Source of the DNA: a virus
Virus record (IMG/VR): IMGVR_UViG_3300027821_000035
Span: 1-21,451 of that record
Strand: one strand, 5' to 3'
Length of the DNA: 21,451 bases
Shown: in pieces, positions 6,583 to 13,536 of the stretch
Numbering within the stretch: the stretch's first letter is position 1
Layout of the letters: every line of letters begins with the position of its first letter
The notes under the pieces: generated by a model
The model's input: only the letters and a program-made list of their open reading frames with translations
What the model was told of the DNA's origin: nothing
The model's database searches: none
Position numbers and translations under genes: made by a program

Positions 6583-7251
6583 TCACACCCAAAATCGCAT
6601 GTAGTGATAGAGCATGTCCTTGACGGTCTGCCCTGCGGTCGCGAGCGGCGTTGAGCCCTGTTGTTTCATCAGCACGTTAGGGTCGAAAAACATCACGCGC
6701 GCATCCTTGTGGCTGATGCTGCGGATGCCTGATGTGAGTTGGCGCTGGTTCCAGATGCGCCACGACCGGATCAGAATTTCGCACGAGGCTTTCAGCGCTG
6801 GCGGGCATTCGTCCGGCAAGTCATAGCCGCCCGTATAGGTCACGCTGATAGGTTCGGACTGACCACCAAACAAACTGAGCTTGCCGGAATGCTCCTCTAG
6901 CTCCCAACCGGGATCGTTGGTTGGATAGGCGAGCGACGGCGTTGAGTTAGTGCGCGGGCAATAGACCGACTCGATGTCGTCCGTCTTGACCGGCCAGTGC
7001 GACAAGTAGACTCGTGGTGAGTCAAGTTCGCGCCACGTCTCCTGCACTTTCTCTTTCGCAAAGCTATGCCCGTCGAGATTGCTGCGATTGCATTGCACGG
7101 CGATGATGTCGGACATCATCGTGATTTGCTTCGCCAACTCCTCATCCTGCGTCGTGTCGGTGTCAGCGATGCCGAGCGCCGCCTTGATCTCCTCCAACGT
7201 CATGAAATCGATTGACGTTGCAGGCGTGATGACTTTGATAATCGAATCCAT
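6583..7251 (-). CDS. Head-tail connector (gp6-like adaptor)
   Basis: A 222-residue protein. The N-terminal pattern MTLEEIKAALGI followed by an acidic stretch and a long helix (DEELAKQITMMSDIIAVQCN) is typical of gp6-like head-tail adaptors. So is the later YTGGYDLPDECPPALKASCE, where 'Y.gGy...P..lk.A' precedes the last helices. These proteins form a ring under the portal. The start ATG at 7251 overlaps the stop of the collagen-like gene by 1 nt (TGATG), showing tight coupling. At about 220 residues it is close to the longer members of this group. Confidence 0.75.
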   Translation of the reverse strand: MDSIIKVITPATSIDFMTLEEIKAALGIADTDTTQDEELAKQITMMSDIIAVQCNRSNLDGHSFAKEKVQETWRELDSPRVYLSHWPVKTDDIESVYCPRTNSTPSLAYPTNDPGWELEEHSGKLSLFGGQSEPISVTYTGGYDLPDECPPALKASCEILIRSWRIWNQRQLTSGIRSISHKDARVMFFDPNVLMKQQGSTPLATAGQTVKDMLYHYMRFWV

Positions 7252-8819
7252 CAGCGCGTCTCGATTTGGAATTGCTCAAACAAGTCGCGGAGATTGAGCG
7301 GCAACGCCTCGGTGCCGTCCGACATCACGGGCGCGACGGTGTAGTTTTCGCGGTCGATCTTCCACGCCAGGATTGTAGGACCAGGCTCGCCACGGTCGCC
7401 GCGCTCGCCGCGTTCACCGGGCGGCCCTTTGATTCCTGGCTTGCCTTGCGCGCCGCCGAAGATTTGCCAGTCGGGACCGGGACACGGGCCGGGGTTGGCC
7501 TTGCGTGCAATAAAGCTCGCGTTGTCACGCGTGACGACATCGAGCGCCGAATAGATCTCCTCGGCATTCCACGTTCCGCATAGCGTCGGCGCGGCTCCGT
7601 TCGCTCCGTCGAGTCCTCGGAAGGCGAGGCCAATCCAATCGGCGTGCGGCGGCGCGCTCGCGGTGTCGCATCGCGCTTGCCACATCGAGCCCTCGTGCAC
7701 GACCACATCGGCGGCGTAGTGCACCTTCCCAGGCTCGTAAGTCTTGGCGATTGGTAGCTTGCCAACCGGACCTTGCGGCCCCGGCTCACCACGCTCACCG
7801 CGTTCGCCCGGTGCGCCGTCCTTGCCGACGATTCCGGGGATGCCCTGCGGCCCCTGCGGACCAGGCTCACCGCGCGCGCCGGGATCTCCGCGCGAACCGT
7901 CCTTGCCGTCGAGCCCATCCTTGCCGCGTATCCCAGGCAAGCCGCGCTCGCCACGGTCGCCCTTCACGCCCTGCGGACCCTGGACGCCCTGCGCCCCGGC
8001 CACGCCTACCTCGCCGCGCTCGCCGATGTAGCCGCGCTCACCCTGCGGCCCCGCTGGACCGATTTCCCCGGCTGGCCCCTGGTCACCCTGCGGCCCAGGC
8101 GCGCCATCGCTCCCACGGTCGCCCTGCGGCCCCGGCAACCCCATCGGACCCGGCTCCCCTGGATCGCCGCGCATGCCTACCGGACCCGGCTCGCCACGCT
8201 CACCCGCCGCGCCACGCTCACCGCGCATTCCGGTTTTGCCGGGGATGCCCTGCAAGCCCGCCTCGCCACGCTCACCGGCTGGCCCAGGCGCGCCGTCCTT
8301 GCCGTCCGCGCCGTCGTGCAAGTCCGCGAGCCGCACCTTGATCATGTCCGCAAGCTCGGTGCGCTGCGCGAGCGCTAGCGACTGCATGTCGGTCATCGTG
8401 CGCGCAACGTCGTCAGAAAAAACGCGGATGTCAGGTGCCGGACCAGGCTCACCGGGCGGCCCCTGCAACCCAGGCGGCCCCGGTTCGCCTTGCGGCCCCG
8501 GATCGCCGCGCTCGCCGATGGTGCCCTGCAAGCCTGCCGGACCCGGCTCGCCTTGCGCGCCAGGTTGTCCGTTGTGCACGTTGGCAAGCCGCAGGGCGAC
8601 TTGATCCGCGATCTCGGCGCGGAGTTGCAGCATTTCGTTGCGCATGTCGGCGATAGCGCGCGCCGCTTCCGACTGGATCAGCAAGCGCTCGCGCTGCCAG
8701 GTGTTGCGCTCCTCGGCAATCACGTGCGCCAGCGACTCGCGGAAGATCTCAGCTAGATAATCGACGCCCGACTCTATCGGCGGCTGCAAGGAGGTTTCGG
8801 ACTTCCCGTTGGATGTCAT
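7251..8819 (-). CDS. Collagen-like virion protein with carbohydrate-binding-like modules
   Basis: A 522-residue protein. Residues about 20-82 form charged helices with heptad character. Three Gly-X-Y blocks lie at about 84-128, 169-353 and 456-481, with typical GEPGPQG and GERGEPG triplets. Residues 129-168 are a helical break. Residues about 359-397 and 413-454 each have the layout Y..g..Y.a.DVV...gs.w.Ar......P..dW, resembling CBM5/12-type carbohydrate-binding modules. The last 40 residues (ILAWKIDRENYTVAPV to FEQFQIETR) are non-collagenous. Such proteins usually form trimeric fibres on phage surfaces, so adhesion or decoration is likely. The ATG at 8819 has AAAGG about 9 nt upstream and lies 71 nt inside the portal gene. 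Function is inferred from domains. Confidence 0.85.
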   Translation of the reverse strand: MTSNGKSETSLQPPIESGVDYLAEIFRESLAHVIAEERNTWQRERLLIQSEAARAIADMRNEMLQLRAEIADQVALRLANVHNGQPGAQGEPGPAGLQGTIGERGDPGPQGEPGPPGLQGPPGEPGPAPDIRVFSDDVARTMTDMQSLALAQRTELADMIKVRLADLHDGADGKDGAPGPAGERGEAGLQGIPGKTGMRGERGAAGERGEPGPVGMRGDPGEPGPMGLPGPQGDRGSDGAPGPQGDQGPAGEIGPAGPQGERGYIGERGEVGVAGAQGVQGPQGVKGDRGERGLPGIRGKDGLDGKDGSRGDPGARGEPGPQGPQGIPGIVGKDGAPGERGERGEPGPQGPVGKLPIAKTYEPGKVHYAADVVVHEGSMWQARCDTASAPPHADWIGLAFRGLDGANGAAPTLCGTWNAEEIYSALDVVTRDNASFIARKANPGPCPGPDWQIFGGAQGKPGIKGPPGERGERGDRGEPGPTILAWKIDRENYTVAPVMSDGTEALPLNLRDLFEQFQIETR

Positions 8820-10191
8820 CGCGGTTGCCTTTCGGCGCTGGTGCGGGCGGCGCGGCTGGTGGCGCTTCCGGCGACGGTGTTGGCGGTGTGATTCCGGGCG
8901 GCGTGCCCTTCGGCGGAATGTTCGCCGCTGCGCTTAACGGGACGACTTGTTGTTGGACTCTCGGCTCGTCGCCGAACTTAACCTCATCGAGCCCTTCCAT
9001 CGCGCGCGCTTCGTTGGGCGCATAGATGCCGCCTTGGACACCGCGCGCCAGTGATTCAATGCGGTCCTTGTGCGCTGATCGCAGCAAGGCTCCGGTATCA
9101 AACTCAACGTATTCGTCGGGCGGTCCTCGGAGGTTGAACAGGACACCGAACGCTTCCTCGATATGGTTGAGCGCGAAGCCGAGCCCCGATGCTATCCAAC
9201 TTTGCATCAGGGTTTCAACCGATGAGTACGGTGTGCCGCCGATGCCGAGAATTTGCAGCGGGACGCGGAACGCTAGCGCGATGTTCTCCTTGCTCATCTT
9301 GGCGATGTCGGCGATGGCCGACTCGCGGCCCGACGCGCCCGAGCCCCACGGGTTTACTTTCAAGCCAGCGGTCAGGATCGGCGTGCCGCCCTGGCGCAAG
9401 CCCTTCGATTGCTCATCCCAACGGTCGCGCAATTGCTGCACTTGTTCCTTGTCCAGCACGAGATCCGTTGAGAGCACGGCGGATGGCCGCGCCTCGTTCA
9501 TGTAGAATTTCATCTGTTGATTGGTGATCGCCGCGCCCAGGCCGATGTCCTGCATCGCTGCATCGAGCGGTGACGTTCCCAACAGCGGGCGCGGCCATTG
9601 CCGGTTGATGTTGAGCCGGATGTGCAGCACGTCGCGCATCGGCACCATGAACATCGGCGAGCTTTCGCCAAACACGCGATTGGCGATCACGTCGTTGCCA
9701 GCGAGTTGATAGAACACGTCCCCGGTTTCCGCGACCAGCGGGCGGCACATGTCCGGGTTCATCATGTGCAATTCGTCAACCTCGTAACGGTCGTTGCGCA
9801 GCGCGAGCGCATAGGCGTTGCCGTTGAGGTACAGCCCCCGAGTCATGTTCATCATGAAATCGGAGATCGACTGGTAATCGTTCGGATAGCGCAGAATGCG
9901 GGAGAGCGCCGAGTTGGCAATGCGCGTGCGTCCGCCTTTGTTGTTGGATTTCCAATGATCGCCAGGGCACATCGCAATCGTTTGCGCGTATGCCGACACG
10001 CATGCCTCAACAATTGCTGATGAGCTTGTTCCGAAAACCGGATCAAAGCCCATCTGCCACCAGTTGAAATAATCGCCCACGCCAGCCGGAAGCCAACCGC
10101 CCGAGATCGGCAATTGCCACGGGCCGGGATGGGAATCCCCCTCACCCTTGCGGATGAGGGGGCTAAGAATGCGCGCTAGAAAGCGGTTCAT
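8749..10191 (-). CDS. Portal protein (HK97 family)
   Basis: A 480-residue protein. It shows the HK97-type portal pattern: SSSAIVEACVSAYAQTIA near residues 56-73, LLGTSPLDAAMQDI near 203-216, a helix 'KENIALAFRVPLQILGIGG' near 301-319, and GGIYAPNEARAMEGL near 387-401. Twelve copies form the ring at one capsid vertex through which DNA is packaged and to which the connectors bind. The C-terminus is extended by a proline-rich tail (about 425-455) and a short helix. The ATG at 10191 lies 1 nt after the stop of the upstream gene, so coupling is likely. Unusually for HK97-like phages, the gene lies downstream of protease and capsid. Confidence 0.95.
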   Translation of the reverse strand: MNRFLARILSPLIRKGEGDSHPGPWQLPISGGWLPAGVGDYFNWWQMGFDPVFGTSSSAIVEACVSAYAQTIAMCPGDHWKSNNKGGRTRIANSALSRILRYPNDYQSISDFMMNMTRGLYLNGNAYALALRNDRYEVDELHMMNPDMCRPLVAETGDVFYQLAGNDVIANRVFGESSPMFMVPMRDVLHIRLNINRQWPRPLLGTSPLDAAMQDIGLGAAITNQQMKFYMNEARPSAVLSTDLVLDKEQVQQLRDRWDEQSKGLRQGGTPILTAGLKVNPWGSGASGRESAIADIAKMSKENIALAFRVPLQILGIGGTPYSSVETLMQSWIASGLGFALNHIEEAFGVLFNLRGPPDEYVEFDTGALLRSAHKDRIESLARGVQGGIYAPNEARAMEGLDEVKFGDEPRVQQQVVPLSAAANIPPKGTPPGITPPTPSPEAPPAAPPAPAPKGNRDDIQREVRNLLAAADRVGRRLSS

Positions 10192-10192
10192 T

Positions 10193-10546
10193 CTATCGCT
10201 GCGGCGGCTTCTGTTGCGTCGCTTGTGGGGTTGCTTGGCGAGTCTGATAGCCGCCGCCCGCTGGCTTGTTGGCTTCGCTTTCCTTGCGGCGTTTGTCCTG
10301 TTGCGCCTTCAATTCCTCGGCGCGCTTTTTGTCGGCTTCGACGTTCGGATCTGGCCCGCTGCCGTCATCCTCCTTGTCTTTCACGGGCGCGCCGAGCGAC
10401 GCCATGTCGTTCTCCTCTTGAGTTGGCGTCGGCTTGCCTTTCGCCAGCTTGTCGCGCTGCTCTTGTTGCTTTTGGCGGATGTCTTGATCCTCCGAGAGTT
10501 GCCGTTTGGCGGCGTCCTCGCGATGGGCTTGGTTTTGGTCAGGCAT
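10193..10546 (-). CDS. Small charged protein between capsid and portal
   Basis: A 117-residue protein made largely of Q, K, E, D and R, predicted to be helical and disordered. It contains KPTPTQEENDMASLGAPVK followed by an acidic DGSGPDP stretch, a lysine-rich helix and a Q/P-rich tail. I recall similar short proteins next to capsid genes in other phages, but no function is established from sequence. Scaffold-like or capsid-associated roles are possible. The ATG at 10546 has GGAG about 11 nt upstream, and the stop is followed directly by the portal start. Confidence 0.7.
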   Translation of the reverse strand: MPDQNQAHREDAAKRQLSEDQDIRQKQQEQRDKLAKGKPTPTQEENDMASLGAPVKDKEDDGSGPDPNVEADKKRAEELKAQQDKRRKESEANKPAGGGYQTRQATPQATQQKPPQR

Positions 10547-10571
10547 TGCTTTTAGCTCCGGGTTTGAGGGA

Positions 10572-10595
10572 CCGCGCGGCTTCTAAACCGCGCGG
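10572..10595 (-). other. Strong hairpin downstream of the capsid gene
   Basis: On the transcribed strand CCGCGCGG, loop TTTAGAAG, CCGCGCGG forms an 8-bp GC stem, 32 nt after the capsid stop and 26 nt before the next start. There is no T-run, so it is not a canonical terminator. It may stabilise the abundant capsid message or reduce read-through. Confidence 0.55.
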
Positions 10596-10627
10596 CACTC
10601 ACATCAACGCGTTTGAGCCGCGTTGGT

Positions 10628-12886
10628 TTACCAAGTGACGCCGGTCACCGCAGCCACGACGCCCGGACGACGGATCGTCCAGTTGAGCGGCATGATCAGC
10701 CGCAGCGCCAGCGAGTCGGTCTGCCAGAGCGAGCGAACCGGATCGGCGGGAGCACCAGCAACAATCGGAAGCGGTGCCGTATCCTCCATGTGCAGGGTGG
10801 CTTGGTCGCTCAATTCGAAGCGCGGCCCTTCACCCGTGACGCTCACGAAATCCGCCGAGTCAACGGCAATGACTTCGCCGAGCGGAACGGTGCCCGAGTC
10901 GATGATCGGCCAGCCTTGCAGTTGACCGCGAGAAACTTCGTCTCGGAACGGGAACGCGCTCATCCCAGGCATGGCCGTCAGCATGATTGAATTAACTTGC
11001 TGCGGGTTCATCAGCCAAACCGGGGTTCTGATGTGCCCCTGCGTCGCACTCAGCAACGCGCCGGACACGTTCTTGATGTCTCCAACAAGTGCGTTGAAGC
11101 CGCCACCAGCCGTAGGCGTCAGAGGCGTGACACCGTTGAGCAAACCAGGCGGACGGATCACGGTCGCCGGGTTGGCGTCGAGCAACACCGAGTCGAGCGC
11201 AACCGCCGTGTCCTCTTGGATCGCTTGACGCAGCAAGCCCTCGATTGCTGGAATCGAGTGCTCATCGATTTCGCGGGTCCAAGTGGTGATCACGGCCATT
11301 TTCTTGGGCGTCAGGGTTTGTGACGTGAATTGCCCCTGGCGAACAGGAATCGGCGCGCCTTCACCGACGAACGATCCGGCGATTGTGGGCGTGCGCGAAC
11401 GCGTCGGGATGATGATGCGTCCGGCCCGACCAAACGAGAGCCCGAGCCCGTATCCAGAGAGACGCGGGAACACCGACTTGGGCATCAAGGTTTCCATGAA
11501 CGACGTGACGACTTGTTGGACAAGCTCGGCGGCCCATCCCACAACGGTCGTCATGGCCGGATTGCTCGCGGCCCGCTGCGCCCAATTCAGAAACACCTTG
11601 GTCGCTTCGTCGTCGCCGTAGATCTCCTTGCGCATGTCATCGATGCTGCGCCGATGCACGTGAGCGAACATGGCAACCGTGCCGGCGCGCACCACGTATT
11701 CGAGCGGATCGAGTTTCTTGTTGGGCATCGTGAACGGGCGGCGAGTGCTGCTGCCGTCGTCACGCTGTTCCGGCTGGCGGCGTGCTGGCGGGTTGTCTTG
11801 CGCCGTCACGTTCGCAATGTGCTTCTCCGAATCAATCAACATCGCAAGCGTGCGCTCCTCCTGCACGATCTTGTTGTTGAATTCATTCGTCTTGTTGATT
11901 TGCTCGTCGGTGACATCGCTATCATCGACGCTATTCAAGTGTTCCGCCAGCGCTTCGCGCAAGGCGACGATGTTGGCTTGCTTGTCAGCAATCCGTTGAG
12001 TGAGGGGAGTCATGATGGTTTTCTTTCCATCGGGAGTGCGAGGGGCAGGCTTGCCGGTGACGATGGCCCGCTTGGTCAGGTGTCCCTTGCCAGTCTTGGC
12101 GAACACCAGGCTTTGCGTTTCATCGGAGATCTTCAAAGACTTGGCGACGGAAAGCGCGTTCGGGTTTGCTGGTACTGCTACCAGCGAACACTCGACCAAC
12201 TCCTGCTTGGAGTAGCGCAAGCCGCCGAATGGGTCTTTTGCGTTGAGCGGGACAAAATCAATCGGTTTGAAGCCGACCGACACCGCGCGCAGGATGCCCG
12301 CATCCACCAGCGCACGTATCTCATCGATGCGCGGGCTCGTGCCTTTCGGCGCAAGCTCCAAGTGTCCGCGCAACTCACCGTCCTTGTTGGTCGCGACGTT
12401 GCGCCACAAGCCAATCGGAAAATCGGACTTGTGACCAAACAAAGCGATGGGGTTTTTCTTGAATTGCTTGAGATCCCAACCGGCTGACTCGATGATGTCG
12501 CCCATGCGATCAGGGCTCTCATCGCTCAGAATGAATTCGGTGCCGTCGAGCTTGCCAGCGTGAGTCTTGTGAACCACGCCATCCTTCGGCGAGCGCTGTT
12601 GCCATGCGATCCGGCAACTATCCTCATCGCCGCTTTCCAAGCAATCGTCTAGGAATTCATCGAAGGTGTCGTAATCGTCTGGATCAGGAAGGTCGCCGTT
12701 GTCGTCATCGCGGATGATTGTTGTTTGATGCTTGCCCATGTCGATCTCCTTGTCCTTGTTGCGCCAGATATCGAGGCAGATTGCGACTGCCTGATCCTGA
12801 TCACGCTTGCCGTCGCCCATCATTTCGGGAACGCACCGGGCGCTGAATTCACTTTGGCTTTCGCCTTTGCGCGGCTTCATGGGCAT
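10628..12886 (-). CDS. Fused prohead protease and HK97-fold major capsid protein
   Basis: A 752-residue fusion. Residues 1-44 carry a KPRKGESQSEFSARCVPEMM plus DQAVAICLDIW segment found at the start of some phage head proteins. Residues about 108-250 form an HK97-type prohead protease: SDESPDRMGDIIE, the His of LFGHKSD (H152), the Ser of RAVSVGF (S203), and ELVECSLVAVPANPNALSV with likely acidic partner E232. Residues about 292-360 are a coiled-coil scaffold (delta-like) domain. From about 385 onward comes the capsid: GEGAPIPVRQGQFTSQTLTP then KKMAVITTWTREI, LDSVLLDANP, and the C-terminal SLWQTDSLALRLIMPLNW. The protease should release itself and the scaffold after assembly. The ATG at 12886 has GGAGGG 8 nt upstream. 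Separate genes are more common. Confidence 0.95.
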   Translation of the reverse strand: MPMKPRKGESQSEFSARCVPEMMGDGKRDQDQAVAICLDIWRNKDKEIDMGKHQTTIIRDDDNGDLPDPDDYDTFDEFLDDCLESGDEDSCRIAWQQRSPKDGVVHKTHAGKLDGTEFILSDESPDRMGDIIESAGWDLKQFKKNPIALFGHKSDFPIGLWRNVATNKDGELRGHLELAPKGTSPRIDEIRALVDAGILRAVSVGFKPIDFVPLNAKDPFGGLRYSKQELVECSLVAVPANPNALSVAKSLKISDETQSLVFAKTGKGHLTKRAIVTGKPAPRTPDGKKTIMTPLTQRIADKQANIVALREALAEHLNSVDDSDVTDEQINKTNEFNNKIVQEERTLAMLIDSEKHIANVTAQDNPPARRQPEQRDDGSSTRRPFTMPNKKLDPLEYVVRAGTVAMFAHVHRRSIDDMRKEIYGDDEATKVFLNWAQRAASNPAMTTVVGWAAELVQQVVTSFMETLMPKSVFPRLSGYGLGLSFGRAGRIIIPTRSRTPTIAGSFVGEGAPIPVRQGQFTSQTLTPKKMAVITTWTREIDEHSIPAIEGLLRQAIQEDTAVALDSVLLDANPATVIRPPGLLNGVTPLTPTAGGGFNALVGDIKNVSGALLSATQGHIRTPVWLMNPQQVNSIMLTAMPGMSAFPFRDEVSRGQLQGWPIIDSGTVPLGEVIAVDSADFVSVTGEGPRFELSDQATLHMEDTAPLPIVAGAPADPVRSLWQTDSLALRLIMPLNWTIRRPGVVAAVTGVTW

Positions 12887-12901
12887 GGGCGTCGCCCTCC
12901 G

Positions 12902-13294
12902 CTACGTTTGAATAGCAACCGCGAACGCCCGGTCACCAGTTTGAATGACCGGATGGTTGCGCGTGCCTGATCTAATTTTCAGAAATTGCACCGCGCCTAT
13001 CCAATTGGCGTCGAGCACGATGCCAACACCAGGCGGAACATTCGGCAACGTCACTTCCTGGCCATACTGATTGAACAAATCGTTGTAGCCATTGCCGTCC
13101 GACGAAAATTGAAACGTCATGTTTGCTGGCGTCCAGTCGGGCGCTGGCATGGTAATGCGGACCAAGGTGCCGCCCGTGCAATCGATGCCATCCGACAACG
13201 ACTGGCCCGCGAGAATTGTTGGGCCGTTCAACACCGTGATTGTGTGTTGTCCTGCGGTTGGCATGTCGCCTTGGCCCAAAATCTTATCCACCAT
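12902..13294 (-). CDS. Beta-rich protein upstream of the capsid gene, unknown function
   Basis: About 130 residues, beta-rich, with VDKILGQGD, TITVLNGPTILAGQSL, FQFSSDGNGYNDLF, and an end VQFLKIRSGTRNHPVIQTGD followed by FAVAIQT. The strand pattern suggests a small beta-sandwich, as in capsid decoration or tail accessory proteins, but I do not recognise a named family. The ATG at 13294 is preferred because AAGGGG lies 8 nt upstream. A GTG at 13303 overlapping the previous stop (GTGA) is the alternative. It sits 15 nt upstream of the capsid gene. Confidence 0.7.
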   Translation of the reverse strand: MVDKILGQGDMPTAGQHTITVLNGPTILAGQSLSDGIDCTGGTLVRITMPAPDWTPANMTFQFSSDGNGYNDLFNQYGQEVTLPNVPPGVGIVLDANWIGAVQFLKIRSGTRNHPVIQTGDRAFAVAIQT

Positions 13295-13299
13295 GACGC

Positions 13300-13536
13300 T
13301 CACCCCTTCGGTTTCTTGACGTGCTCCATCAGCGAGTCGATTTGCTCCGGGCGCAGCCCGAGATCGAGCGCAACCTGGCGGCTCACCGCGTAAGCGGCCT
13401 CGGTGTCGCCGTCGTCTAGGATTGCGTTGTGCAAATTTGCATCGGAGCGCCGTCCGCCTTTGCCGGGATAGAAAAACTCTTTAGCCGGTTCATCAGGCGG
13501 CGGCTTTTTGGCTTGGCTTTTTCCCGACGTAGGCAT
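13300..13536 (-). CDS. Small hypothetical protein
   Basis: A 78-residue protein with a lysine/proline-rich, probably disordered N-terminus. The C-terminal half is helical (DTEAAYAVSRQVALDLGL then PEQIDSLMEHVKK). I recognise no family. The ATG at 13536 gives a 44-nt overlap with the preceding gene; an ATG at 13593 would give 97 residues but a longer overlap. It is coupled to the next gene by a GTGA or short overlap. Confidence 0.6.
   Translation of the reverse strand: MPTSGKSQAKKPPPDEPAKEFFYPGKGGRRSDANLHNAILDDGDTEAAYAVSRQVALDLGLRPEQIDSLMEHVKKPKG

Noticed and set aside
7744-8378. Long plus-strand frames rich in Pro, Arg and Ala
   Set aside because: They mirror the Gly-X-Y codon periodicity of the collagen-like gene on the other strand.
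11330-12487. 385-codon plus-strand frame
   Set aside because: It is antisense to the protease-capsid gene and shows no recognisable domain; its openness follows from codon bias of the real gene.
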